Of a DNA stretch of 64,000 nucleotides, positions 42,462-50,996 are shown piece by piece; within the stretch, counting starts at the first letter, position 1, and each line of letters starts with the position of its first letter. Both the position numbers and the translations under genes were made by a program. The stretch covers positions 479,889-543,888 of the forward strand of contig NZ_BNAS01000001.1 of the NCBI RefSeq assembly GCF_014653785.1. Direction: 5' to 3'. The DNA is from Promicromonospora soli. GTDB taxonomy: Bacteria > Actinomycetota > Actinomycetes > Actinomycetales > Cellulomonadaceae. The notes under the pieces were generated by a model, which was not told where the DNA came from, did not search any database, and saw nothing but the letters and a program-made list of their open reading frames with translations.

Positions 42462-43760
42462 TTACTCCGCCCCGGTGCCCAGGCTCTCGGCGAAGGCCTG
42501 GATAGCCGCCGCGGCCTCTTCCGGTGTCTGGCTCCCCTTGGCCACCGCCTCCATCTCGACGCCGAGCTGCGTCGCGATCTGCGCCCAGGTCGCCACCTGC
42601 GGATAGGTCTCGGTGTTCTGAAGCTGCTCGAAGAAGGCGTCGAGGAGCGGCTGGTCCGCGATCGCGGGGTCGTCCCACGCGGAGCTGACCGCGGGGAGCG
42701 AGGAGTACGCCTCGTACTGGGCGACCTGTGTCTCGGGCTCGGCGAGGTGCCGCAGCAGCTTCCACGAGGCATCGGAGTTGTCGCTGTCGGCCAGCACGCC
42801 CCAGCTGCCGCCCGCGATCGCGCCGACGCTGCCGCCGGCGTCACCGGGCAGCGCGGCCGTCGCGACGTGCTCCTGCGTCCAGCCCTCCTCGCCGGCGACG
42901 TCGTCCAGCTGCCCGATCACCCACGGGCCGGTCATCATGGCGCCCGTGCGGCCCTCGACGAAGTACGGCTGAGAGTCGAGGAAGCCGGGCGCGTCGGGGT
43001 CGGCGATCCCAGAGGTGAAGAAGGACTGGTTGTACGTCAGCGCCTCGACCATCTCCGGGGTGTCGAGGGTCCACTCGGCGCCGTCGTCCGACATCGGCCG
43101 GCCCCCCGCCTGCCACAGGTACTGCGTGACGTCCTGGCCGTTGTAGACGTCCCAGCCCACGTCCGCGCCCAGGCCCTTCTCGGCCCCGCCGTCCTGCAGC
43201 GCCTCGAAGAACGGGATGACGTCGTCCCAGGTGGCCGGCGCCTCCACGCCGCCGGCCTCGGCGAAGTCGGAACGGTAGACCATCGCGTAGGTGTAGGCGT
43301 ACCACGGGACCGAGTAGGCGACTCCGTCGACGACTCCGGACTCCCACGCGCCCGGGAAGAACGAGGCGCTGTCGACCAGCCCGTCGGGCACGGGAGCGAA
43401 CGCGCCACCCGCGATGAACTGCGCCTGGGACTCGGTGTAGAGCTGCGCGACGTCGGGTCCGCCGCCCGCGGCGACCGCCGACTGCAGCTTGGTCGTGTAC
43501 TCGTCCGACGGGACCAGCGTGACCTGGAGGTCGAGATCCGGGTTGTCCGCCTTGAAGGAGGCGACGACGTCGTCGAGCACTGTCGCGTCGCCGTCCGGGG
43601 CCCACAGCTCCACGGTCCCGGTCGCGGGTCCGTCGTCAACAGGCGCTGACGCGGCCGACGATGCGGGTTCGGTGCTGCGGCCGCAGCCGGAGAGCACGAG
43701 GACGGAGACGGCGGCAGCGCCGACGGCAAGCCGGGCCGTCGTGTGTCGAGAGATTGGCAC
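42462..43760 (-). CDS. Sugar ABC transporter substrate-binding lipoprotein
   Basis: 432 residues. Lipobox LSGC at about 23-26, then a Ser/Ala/Pro tether. The family 1 binding fold is seen in TVELWAPDGDATVLDDVVASF-type opening text, GGPDVAQLYTESQAQ, YSVPWYAYTYAMVYR and a tryptophan- and tyrosine-rich pocket region. It is the first gene of the operon 43760-36278. Ligand is unknown; the downstream enzymes suggest a glycoside rather than a simple sugar. Confidence 0.92.
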   Translation of the reverse strand: MPISRHTTARLAVGAAAVSVLVLSGCGRSTEPASSAASAPVDDGPATGTVELWAPDGDATVLDDVVASFKADNPDLDLQVTLVPSDEYTTKLQSAVAAGGGPDVAQLYTESQAQFIAGGAFAPVPDGLVDSASFFPGAWESGVVDGVAYSVPWYAYTYAMVYRSDFAEAGGVEAPATWDDVIPFFEALQDGGAEKGLGADVGWDVYNGQDVTQYLWQAGGRPMSDDGAEWTLDTPEMVEALTYNQSFFTSGIADPDAPGFLDSQPYFVEGRTGAMMTGPWVIGQLDDVAGEEGWTQEHVATAALPGDAGGSVGAIAGGSWGVLADSDNSDASWKLLRHLAEPETQVAQYEAYSSLPAVSSAWDDPAIADQPLLDAFFEQLQNTETYPQVATWAQIATQLGVEMEAVAKGSQTPEEAAAAIQAFAESLGTGAE

Positions 43761-43965
43761 GGGAGACTCCTATCGCGAGAGTCAGTAGAGCGCGACGACA
43801 GAAGCCGCATTGTGCTGACTAGTAGCGCTTTTGAACCCACTCGTTGTGCGTCCGGTTATCAAGGTAGGGACGGCCCGTTTCGGCGGAATGACGCGAGAGT
43901 GACGAATAATTTCGGCGTAGGTAGCACAATTCGGGGCTGGGCGCGGGACCCGCAAGCCAGGCACA

Positions 43966-45681
43966 ATGAACCGCATGACCAGCCCTGAGAACCCGGTCGA
44001 CGTCAAGCCCCGCTCCCGCCAGGTGACCGATGGCCTGGAAGCCACCGCGTCCCGGGGGATGCTCCGTGCCGTCGGGCTGGGCGACGACGACTTCGCCAAG
44101 CCCCAGATCGGCGTCGCGAGCTCGTGGAACGAGATCACGCCCTGCAACCTCTCGCTCGACAGGCTGGGGAAGGCGGCCAAGCAGGGGGTGCACGCCGCGG
44201 GCGGCTACCCCCTGGAGTTCGGCACCATCTCCGTCTCCGACGGCATCTCCATGGGCCACGAGGGCATGCACTTCTCGCTGGTGTCCCGCGACGTCATCGC
44301 CGACTCGGTCGAGACGGTCATGCAGGCCGAGCGGCTGGACGGCTCGGTGCTGCTGGCCGGCTGCGACAAGTCGCTGCCGGGCATGCTGATGGCGGCCGCG
44401 CGCCTGGACCTGTCGAGCGTGTTCCTCTACGCCGGCTCGATCATGCCCGGCTGGGTCAAGCTCGAGGACGGCACGGAGAAGGAAGTCACGATCATCGACG
44501 CCTTCGAGGCCGTCGGGGCGTGCGCGCGCGGGCTCATGAGCGAGGAGGACGTCGGCCGGATCGAGCGGGCGATCTGCCCCGGTGAGGGAGCCTGCGGCGG
44601 CATGTACACGGCCAACACGATGGCGTCGGCCGCCGAGGCGCTCGGCATGTCGCTGCCCGGGTCGGCCGCGCCGCCGTCGGCCGACCGCCGGCGCGACGTG
44701 TGGGCGCACCGGTCGGGCGAGGCTGTGGTCAACCTGCTGCGCCTTGGCATCACCGCACGCGACATCCTGACCAAGGAGGCGTTCGAGAACGCGATCGCCG
44801 TGGTCATGGCGTTCGGCGGGTCCACGAACGCGGTGCTGCACCTGCTGGCCATCGCGTACGAGGCCGAGGTCGACCTCACCCTCGACGACTTCTCCCGCAT
44901 CGCCGACCGCGTGCCGCACCTCGGCGACCTCAAGCCCTTCGGGCGCTACGTGATGAACGACGTCGACCGGATCGGCGGCGTGCCGGTGGTCATGAAGGCG
45001 CTGCTGGACGCCGGGCTGCTGCACGGGGACGCGCTGACCGTGACGGGCCGCACCATGGCCGAGAACCTCGCCGACATCGCCCCGCCCGACCCGGACGGCA
45101 AGATCCTGCGCGCCCTGGACAACCCGATCCACAAGACGGGTGGCATCACCATCCTGCACGGATCGCTCGCGCCCGACGGCGCCGTCGTGAAGTCGGCGGG
45201 TTTCGACTCCGACGTGTTCGAGGGGACCGCGCGCGTGTTCGAGCGGGAGCGGAGCGCGCTGGACGCCCTGGAGGACGGGACGATCCAGGCCGGCGACGTC
45301 GTCGTCATCCGCCACGAGGGCCCCAAGGGCGGCCCGGGCATGCGCGAGATGCTCGCCATCACCGGCGCCATCAAGGGTGCCGGCCTCGGCAAGGACGTCC
45401 TGCTCGTCACGGACGGCCGGTTCTCCGGCGGGACCACCGGCCTGTGCGTCGGGCACATCGCGCCCGAGGCCGTCGACGCCGGTCCGATCGCGTTCGTGCG
45501 CGACGGCGACCGCATCCGCCTCGACGTGGCTTCCAAGACGCTCGACCTCCTGGTGGAGCCGGCCGAGATCGAGACCCGCAAGGTAGGCTGGGCACCGCTC
45601 CCCCACCCGTACAAGCGCGGCGTGCTCGCCAAGTACTCCAAGCTCGTCCAGTCGGCGTCGAAGGGGGCGGTGCTGGAGTAG
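43966..45681 (+). CDS. ilvD: Dihydroxy-acid dehydratase
   Basis: 571 residues, IlvD/Edd family. Cluster and active-site marks are the early ITPCNLSL cysteine, [25 protein letters not shown], and the C-terminal [14 protein letters not shown]. The enzyme dehydrates 2,3-dihydroxy-3-methyl acids in valine, leucine and isoleucine synthesis using an Fe-S cluster. The first ATG (43966) has AGGCACA upstream; ATG 43975 is possible. Other branched-chain genes are absent here. A sugar-acid dehydratase role is conceivable next to a sugar operon, but the overall sequence reads as IlvD. Confidence 0.9.
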   Translation: MNRMTSPENPVDVKPRSRQVTDGLEATASRGMLRAVGLGDDDFAKPQIGVASSWNEITPCNLSLDRLGKAAKQGVHAAGGYPLEFGTISVSDGISMGHEGMHFSLVSRDVIADSVETVMQAERLDGSVLLAGCDKSLPGMLMAAARLDLSSVFLYAGSIMPGWVKLEDGTEKEVTIIDAFEAVGACARGLMSEEDVGRIERAICPGEGACGGMYTANTMASAAEALGMSLPGSAAPPSADRRRDVWAHRSGEAVVNLLRLGITARDILTKEAFENAIAVVMAFGGSTNAVLHLLAIAYEAEVDLTLDDFSRIADRVPHLGDLKPFGRYVMNDVDRIGGVPVVMKALLDAGLLHGDALTVTGRTMAENLADIAPPDPDGKILRALDNPIHKTGGITILHGSLAPDGAVVKSAGFDSDVFEGTARVFERERSALDALEDGTIQAGDVVVIRHEGPKGGPGMREMLAITGAIKGAGLGKDVLLVTDGRFSGGTTGLCVGHIAPEAVDAGPIAFVRDGDRIRLDVASKTLDLLVEPAEIETRKVGWAPLPHPYKRGVLAKYSKLVQSASKGAVLE

Positions 45682-45685
45682 CGAC

Positions 45686-46261
45686 CTACCCGCCAGGGTT
45701 GGCGGTGTACAAGAGGTGGACGGTGGCGTGCTGGCAGGCGTCCTGGTTGGTGGTCTTGTCGGCGAAGCCGATCGAGGCCCCGCCGAAAGGGGCCGTGCCG
45801 CCGGGGCCGAGAGTCTTCCCGACGGCCATCGTGGTGTCGAGGAGGAGGTAGTCGCCGACGCCGCAGGCTCCGGCGGGCGCTCCGGGGTCGGCAGTGACGG
45901 ACGTGATCTCGACCGTGACCGCCGCGATGTAGGTGCTGTCGGTTCCCTTGTTCACGGCGAGCCCTGTGATGGGCACCGGCGCGACGCCGGGCGCGAGGCC
46001 CTCCGATGTGGAGGTCTGGGTGACGGCCAACGAGTTGTCGGCGGTGGCACAATCCGCGGCGGCGGCCGGCGCGGAGGCTCCGGGGCTGAGCGCAACCGTG
46101 ACGCCGGCGACGAGGATCAGGACCAGTGCGGCCGTTGCCCTGTGACGCTTGCGGGCTATGAGCAGGAACATGGCTCCGGCGACAAGGCAGGCGGTCGCGA
46201 GTAGCAGAATGAGACCGGGATCGACATCAGGGCTGGTGGGCGACAGCAGGCCACAGTTCAT
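45686..46261 (-). CDS. Small secreted or membrane-anchored protein of the ice-binding locus
   Basis: 191 residues. Two hydrophobic segments (LILLLATACLVAGAMFLLI and ALVLILVAGVTVALSPG) precede ASAPAAAA, a possible cleavage site. The remainder is a beta-rich domain with four cysteines and the end TNQDACQHATVHLLYTAN. That end resembles NQDDCQGQEVPLYFTAS of the 159-residue protein at 48541, so the two share a domain. Its start overlaps the stop of the large DUF3494 protein (ATGA), so they are made together. Function is unknown; a surface partner is likely. Confidence 0.75.
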   Translation of the reverse strand: MNCGLLSPTSPDVDPGLILLLATACLVAGAMFLLIARKRHRATAALVLILVAGVTVALSPGASAPAAAADCATADNSLAVTQTSTSEGLAPGVAPVPITGLAVNKGTDSTYIAAVTVEITSVTADPGAPAGACGVGDYLLLDTTMAVGKTLGPGGTAPFGGASIGFADKTTNQDACQHATVHLLYTANPGG

Positions 46262-48405
46262 GGCGTCACCGTCGCGTCGGCCTCGTCTGTGTCGCCCGGC
46301 GATACCGTTTCCTTCGGTGGCACGCTCGAATCGGGTGCCTCAGGAAGCTCGGGAACATCGGGTGTCTCGGGGAGCGCAGGAGTGCTGGGCCCGGGCGGCT
46401 CGGCGGACTCGTCCAGGGGTCTCTCGGACGGGGCAAGGAGAGCCATCGGCGCAGGAGTGACACCGGTGAGCGAACCATCGGCCACAGTGACCGTGCCGCG
46501 CGAGAGCGCCTGCCCGGTCAGCGCCGTGCCGGCGCCGAGGGTGATTGCACCTCGCGCGAGAAGAGAGCCGGACATCGACGAGTTCGCGCCGGTCCCCGCG
46601 GCCCCGGCGACGACCCAGAACACGTTTGCGGGCTGGGCTCCGTTGACGAGCGAGACGGTGCTGGCGGCGGCGGTGTCGAAAGCTGCGTCGCCCACGAATA
46701 TGAACACGGCCTCGGGGTCGCCTTCACCGTCGAGGGTGACGGTCCCCGTGAGGGCCAGCGCGGCGGTCATGTGGTGGACTCCGGCGTGGAAGACCTGTCC
46801 GCCCAGGTCGCCGGCGATCTCCGAGTGGGGCGCGCGCGAGGATGCCTCGTCCAGTGCCGCGAGAAGGTCTTCCTGTGCGAGCGCAGCGGCGGAATCTCCC
46901 GTGTGGAGGCTCCCGTCATAGGTGCCCGGCGGAAAGCCGGTCACCGAGGTCGCGGGGCTGACACCGAGGTCGCCGCTCATCGTCGTGGCTCCGGTGTTGA
47001 CGACACCGGTAGCTGCGAGGACAGAGTACGAGGCGGCGGCTCTGAGGTCGATCGGCGGAGGGTTCACCTCGACGGTGAGGGTCTGGGAGGCAGCGGCGCC
47101 ATCGCCGTTGGCGTCGCGCACTCTGGCGACGACCTCGTACCGACCCGCGGCGAGCTCCGCCGCGGTGGCCACCCAGGTACCGCCCGCCGTGACGGTGGTG
47201 GACAAGCTCTGGCCGTCGACGACGACGCTGATCGTGCTGGACTCCGCGGCGTCGCTCACGCCGGTGATCGTGGGCGTGATGTCCTTGGTGACCGCAGCGG
47301 GTCCGTCGTCGATGCTGAGAGTGGGCGGGAGCGCATCGGTGAATCTGATGGTGTTTGACGCGAGGGTCACTGCGTCCAGCGAGAGCGCCCGACCGATGAG
47401 CTCGGTGCTCGCGCCGAGCGTGATGGCGCCCTGGGCGACGATCGTGCCCGACAGGAAGGAGTTCGCTCCCGTTCCAGCGGCGCCGGCGACGACCCAGAAC
47501 ACGTTCGACGCCTGTGTATCGTTCACGAGGTCGACGACGCTGGCGGCGGCGGTATTGAACGCCGCGGACGACTGCAGGACGAAGACCGCGTCAGGGTCCC
47601 CCTGAGCGTCGAGGGTGAGGGTTCCGGTCACGGCCATCGCGGCTGTGGTGTGGTAGACGCCCGATGTCAGGGTGCGACCGCCGAGGTCGCCGACGAGCTC
47701 GGCGTCTGCCGGTCGTGCGGCCAGGCTCTCGTAGGCGTCAGCCAGGGCGGCCTGCGCGCCGGCGGCGTGCTCATCGCCCGCACGGATGTCACCGCCGACG
47801 TTCATCGGGTCGATTCCGCTGACAGTGGTGCCCGGGCTCACGCCGAGGTCGCCGCTAACCGTCGTGGTGCCGGTGCTGACCACCGCAGTGGCGGCGAGGA
47901 CGGAATAGCTCTGCGCGGCCCCCAACAAGGTGGGAGCCGTCACGGTAACCGTCGCGCTGGCAGCACTGTGGGCCGTCCATGATCTGTAGACGGCGGTCAC
48001 GACGTATCTGTGTACTCCTGCTGGGGCGGCCGCGTCGACGCAGGCGGTCCCCTCGATCAGCGAGGTGGGGCTGCTCGCGCACGCCGGAGCGATCGCCTCA
48101 CCGGTGTGCCGCGTGACGTAGTAGCCCGTCGGCTGAACACCGCCGACGCCGGAGGCCCAGCCGACCGTGACATCCGGTTCAGCGGTCTGCGGGACAGTCA
48201 CGCCGACCGGTGCGGCGAGGATCGCCGTAACCGCAGACGCGGACGCCGAACCCGTCCCGCTCCAGTACGCCGATGCGGGCCCTGCTTCGGCCAGGACTGC
48301 CAGGACCAGGGCGAGCACCACGATCAGGATGGACGCCTGGCCGGACATGCGAGCGCTCCTGCGACCGCCGCGGTCGGCTCGAGATCGTCCGGTAGGTGTG
48401 CTCAT
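46258..48405 (-). CDS. Exported protein with two DUF3494 (ice-binding-like) domains
   Basis: 715 residues. After a basic N-terminus and one hydrophobic segment comes AYWSGTGSA, the same motif as in the 159-residue partner. A fibronectin III/Ig-like domain (about 65-155) is followed by DUF3494 domain 1 (AQSYSVLAAT..., about 165-350), an Ig-like spacer, and DUF3494 domain 2 (AASYSVLAAT..., about 470-650). The tail is Pro/Glu/Thr-rich and lacks a sortase motif. DUF3494 beta-solenoids bind ice in known bacterial and fungal proteins but also occur in non-cold adhesins. The two domains share DNA identity (for example the GCGACGACCCAGAACACGTT stretch), showing internal duplication. Confidence 0.88.
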   Translation of the reverse strand: MSTPTGRSRADRGGRRSARMSGQASILIVVLALVLAVLAEAGPASAYWSGTGSASASAVTAILAAPVGVTVPQTAEPDVTVGWASGVGGVQPTGYYVTRHTGEAIAPACASSPTSLIEGTACVDAAAPAGVHRYVVTAVYRSWTAHSAASATVTVTAPTLLGAAQSYSVLAATAVVSTGTTTVSGDLGVSPGTTVSGIDPMNVGGDIRAGDEHAAGAQAALADAYESLAARPADAELVGDLGGRTLTSGVYHTTAAMAVTGTLTLDAQGDPDAVFVLQSSAAFNTAAASVVDLVNDTQASNVFWVVAGAAGTGANSFLSGTIVAQGAITLGASTELIGRALSLDAVTLASNTIRFTDALPPTLSIDDGPAAVTKDITPTITGVSDAAESSTISVVVDGQSLSTTVTAGGTWVATAAELAAGRYEVVARVRDANGDGAAASQTLTVEVNPPPIDLRAAASYSVLAATGVVNTGATTMSGDLGVSPATSVTGFPPGTYDGSLHTGDSAAALAQEDLLAALDEASSRAPHSEIAGDLGGQVFHAGVHHMTAALALTGTVTLDGEGDPEAVFIFVGDAAFDTAAASTVSLVNGAQPANVFWVVAGAAGTGANSSMSGSLLARGAITLGAGTALTGQALSRGTVTVADGSLTGVTPAPMALLAPSERPLDESAEPPGPSTPALPETPDVPELPEAPDSSVPPKETVSPGDTDEADATVTP

Positions 48406-48463
48406 GATCGACGACTACGTCCTGTTGGCCGTACACGGGCGCGGCGTGGGAGTGGATCGCCGC

Positions 48464-48481
48464 GGCAGGCCTGTGCCTGCC
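48464..48481 (-). terminator. Hairpin between two ice-binding-locus genes
   Basis: GGCAGGC and GCCTGCC form a 7-bp stem around CTGT, downstream of the 159-residue gene and upstream of the large DUF3494 gene. A U tract is not obvious, so attenuation or termination is only possible. Confidence 0.35.
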
Positions 48482-48540
48482 CGCCGAGCGCCCAGCGGGT
48501 GCGCCGCGTGCGGCAGCACCCCCTGGGCGTCGGTCGTGGG

Positions 48541-49020
48541 TCAGGAAGCCGTGAAGTAGAGCGGGACTTCCTGGCCCTGGCAGTCGTCCTGGTTGGCGGT
48601 GGTGTTCGTCAGCGTCACCGTTGCCGTGCCGTCCAGGGACCCACCGGCGGGGATCTGCCCGGCGGGAACGTCGGTGACGGTGGCCGTGTAGTCGGCCGCC
48701 AGGCAGTTGTCACCGGTCGGTACCCAGGGGGTTCCGTCGACGGTGGCCAGCGTGACCGTGACATCGGTCAGGTTCTGGGTTCCTTCACCGGGGTTAGTGA
48801 CAGTGAAGTCGACGGTCTGCCCGGCGCTGCCTGGCGCGAGCGTGCCGACAGCGGGGTCGCTGGTGATCGTGAAGGCGACACTCTCTCCGGTCGTCGCCGA
48901 CCCCGTGCCGGTACCGGTGGAGGTCCAGTACGCAAAGGCGACCCCAACCCCGGTGATCGTGAGTACCGCTGCAAGAATGACAGCGATGCGTTTCTTGTCT
49001 TGGTGCAGGGTTTTCGCCAT
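48541..49020 (-). CDS. Small exported protein with AYWT motif (TasA/camelysin-like)
   Basis: 159 residues. The signal segment RIAVILAAVLTITGVGVAFA runs directly into YWTSTGTG, a pattern seen in SipW-dependent TasA/camelysin-type fibre proteins and in actinobacterial relatives. The mature part is beta-rich, Thr/Gly-rich and has two cysteines (DNCLAAD and NQDDCQGQ). It may be a fibre or surface-layer subunit that works with the large DUF3494 protein. It has its own promoter region to the right, a 568-bp spacer. Confidence 0.75.
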   Translation of the reverse strand: MAKTLHQDKKRIAVILAAVLTITGVGVAFAYWTSTGTGTGSATTGESVAFTITSDPAVGTLAPGSAGQTVDFTVTNPGEGTQNLTDVTVTLATVDGTPWVPTGDNCLAADYTATVTDVPAGQIPAGGSLDGTATVTLTNTTANQDDCQGQEVPLYFTAS

Positions 49021-49588
49021 GACGAGCTCCTTCGGGTTGGGCGTGCGCTTTGGTATGCAGCCTCGACGCTATTCACCGAAGGGACCGACCCCCAATACGG
49101 GAGCTACCGTGTTGGTGGCCCCCGCCCCCAGAGCAGGGACCACTGACACGGAACGTAGCACCCGAAACTCTCGCTTCATAAATAGATGTCCCGAAATGCC
49201 GGTAATGCCATGGGATAACTCAGGCACCCTCTAATTCCCGCCTCCTCGCTGGATTTCGAATGGCGAATACGTGAGGGCTGCCATCGCACACCAGCCTGGC
49301 CCACCACCTGCACCGGGACGGCTAGCGGGCACCGTCCACCGTGCCCGCCGCGAGATTTTCGAAGGATCCCGGCCTCGACTGGGAGCCGCGAAACATGCAG
49401 ATGCACGAAAATGTCCGAATCGCATGCCATAGCGCGCCCCGGATATGGCATATAGCAACGTGCAATGCATCTGAAACCCGAGCAAAAGCACGACAAAATG
49501 CCGGATATCCTCCAAGGGCATAGTGTTGCTTACATTCACAATCTGTGATTGCGCCTCCGCGATTCGGAGGATTTAAAGAGACTTCTCC
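49021..49588. other. 568-bp divergent spacer of lower GC
   Basis: There is no convincing gene. The stretch from about 49150 to 49590 is visibly richer in A/T than the rest of the window, with runs such as TTCATAAATAGATG and GGATTTAAAGAG. It separates two divergent surface-protein genes, so it should hold both promoters and long leaders. A hairpin lies at 49325-49348. Short ORFs on either strand here lack coding bias. Confidence 0.6.
49325..49348. terminator. GC-rich hairpin followed by T run
   Basis: GCGGGCAC (49325-49332) pairs with GTGCCCGC (49341-49348) around an 8-nt loop; GATTTTCG follows 4 nt later on the plus strand. It sits mid-spacer, where it could separate divergent transcripts or end an unannotated small RNA. 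Confidence 0.4.
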
Positions 49589-50689
49589 ATGAGAAATCAG
49601 ATAGCCCAGCACTCCAGGCCGTCCACACGGTCACCTTCACCTCTGCGGGCCACCGTAGGTACGGTGCTCGCTCTGAGCGGCATCATCGCGCTCGTGCTCG
49701 CCACACAACCGGCGGCCGCGATCGGCACCGCCGTCCCCCTTGGCACCACCGCGTCCTATTCGGTCCTTGGCGGCCAGACCGTCACCAACACCGGGCCCTC
49801 GGTCCTCAACCGCGACGTCGGCGTCAGCCCGGGTACCGCGATCACCGGGTTTCCGCCCGGCGTCGCCCTCGGTGCCACCCACCCGGCGGATGCTCACGCG
49901 CTCCAAGCACAGAGCGACCTCACCATCGCCTATAACAACGCCGCGGGTCAGGCGCCCGATGCCAGCATCGCCGGCGACCTGGGCGGGCAGACCCTCGCTC
50001 CGGGGGTCTACAACGCGTCCAGCTCCATCGGGCTCACCGGGACGGTCACGCTCGACGGCGAGGGCGACCCCAACGCGGTCTTCATCTTCCAGGTCGGCTC
50101 GACTCTCACCACCGCGAGCGCGAGCACCGTCGCGCTCCTGAACGATGCGCAGGCCTGCAACGTGTTCTGGCAGATCGGCAGCTCCGCCACGCTGGGTACT
50201 GACACCACGTTCGTCGGGACGATCATGGCGCTGACGTCGATCACCGCAAACACCGGCGCCACCGTGGACGGACGCGCCCTGGCGCGCAACGGCGCGGTCA
50301 CCCTCGACTCCAATATCTTCACCAGCAGCGCCTGCGTGACCGCCCCGCCGACCGGCACCTCCACGCCGACCGACAACCCGACCGCGACCCCACCCGGCGA
50401 CGACAACGGAACCCCACCCGGGGACGACAACGGAACCCCGCCCGGCGACGATGACGGAACCCCACCCAACGGTGATGACGACGGAACCCCACCCAACGGC
50501 GACGACAACGGAACCCCACCCAACGGTGATGACGACCTGCCGCCGGGCGGCAGCAACGGCACGCCGAAGACACTCGCCGTCACGGGTCCGTCCGCCAACG
50601 TGCCGCTGCTGGCCGCCGCCTGCGCGGCGATCCTCGCCGGAATCGGCCTCATCGCCACCAGCATCCGGCTGCCCCGCACCAAGCCCTGA
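49589..50689 (+). CDS. Cell-wall-anchored DUF3494 ice-binding-like protein (LAXTG)
   Basis: 366 residues. A signal peptide runs to about residue 46 (ALSGIIALVLATQPAAA). One DUF3494 domain (ASYSVLGGQ..., about 50-245) is followed by a Thr/Pro stretch, six acidic GTPP-type repeats (about 262-320) and a sorting signal. That signal is LAVTG, a hydrophobic segment (LLAAACAAILAGIGLIATS) and a basic end. LAXTG is the motif recognised by class E sortases of actinobacteria. The protein is therefore likely linked covalently to peptidoglycan and displays its solenoid on a flexible stalk. Confidence 0.9.
   Translation: MRNQIAQHSRPSTRSPSPLRATVGTVLALSGIIALVLATQPAAAIGTAVPLGTTASYSVLGGQTVTNTGPSVLNRDVGVSPGTAITGFPPGVALGATHPADAHALQAQSDLTIAYNNAAGQAPDASIAGDLGGQTLAPGVYNASSSIGLTGTVTLDGEGDPNAVFIFQVGSTLTTASASTVALLNDAQACNVFWQIGSSATLGTDTTFVGTIMALTSITANTGATVDGRALARNGAVTLDSNIFTSSACVTAPPTGTSTPTDNPTATPPGDDNGTPPGDDNGTPPGDDDGTPPNGDDDGTPPNGDDNGTPPNGDDDLPPGGSNGTPKTLAVTGPSANVPLLAAACAAILAGIGLIATSIRLPRTKP
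50392..50540 (+). repeat. Tandem 24/27-bp repeats encoding the acidic stalk
   Basis: Repeating ACCCCACCC followed by GGCGACGACAACGG- or AACGGTGATGACGACGG-type text encodes GTPPGDDN and GTPPNGDDD units. Three 24-bp units are followed by three 27-bp units. Such arrays change length easily and would alter stalk length. Confidence 0.85.
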
Positions 50690-50795
50690 CACGAGCCGTC
50701 GCGGTGGCCGAGCCGGGGTCACCGCGACACTCAGGCCGGGAATGTCATCGAATCAGTCATCTATTCATCCCGATGGTGCGCGTACCGTAGGAAGT

Positions 50796-50957
50796 ATGTG
50801 GACCTTGATAGTGGTTCTGCTTGTCGCGTGGGCGATCCTGGCGGTCGTCGGCTACTTCTTCGAGGGCCTGTTCTGGCTGACCGTGGTCGGCATCATCCTG
50901 TTCCTCGGCACGCTGATCGTGGGCATCATCCGCCAACGGACCCGGCAGCACACCTGA
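50796..50957 (+). CDS. Small hydrophobic membrane protein, 53 residues
   Basis: Two hydrophobic segments (TLIVVLLVAWAILAVVGYFF and LFWLTVVGIILFLGTLIVGI) separated by a short FEG turn, ending in a basic tail RQRTRQHT. This hairpin topology is common among small actinobacterial membrane proteins of unknown role. TAGGAAG lies just before the ATG. It is upstream of the lipid-kinase gene in the same direction (40-nt gap), so it may be co-transcribed. Confidence 0.7.
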   Translation: MWTLIVVLLVAWAILAVVGYFFEGLFWLTVVGIILFLGTLIVGIIRQRTRQHT

Positions 50958-50996
50958 AGGCTGCGGGCCCGAGAAGCAGGTGACCGGACGACGCCG

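Noticed and set aside
43761..43965. Operator for the ROK regulator in the spacer before the transporter operon
   Set aside because: CGCGAGAGT-A occurs at 43774 and 43892 as a loose direct repeat, but no convincing palindrome was found, so no site is called.
43966..45681. Sugar-acid dehydratase instead of IlvD, based on the neighbouring glycoside operon
   Set aside because: The sequence motifs and length fit IlvD; the gene is on the opposite strand and not part of the operon.
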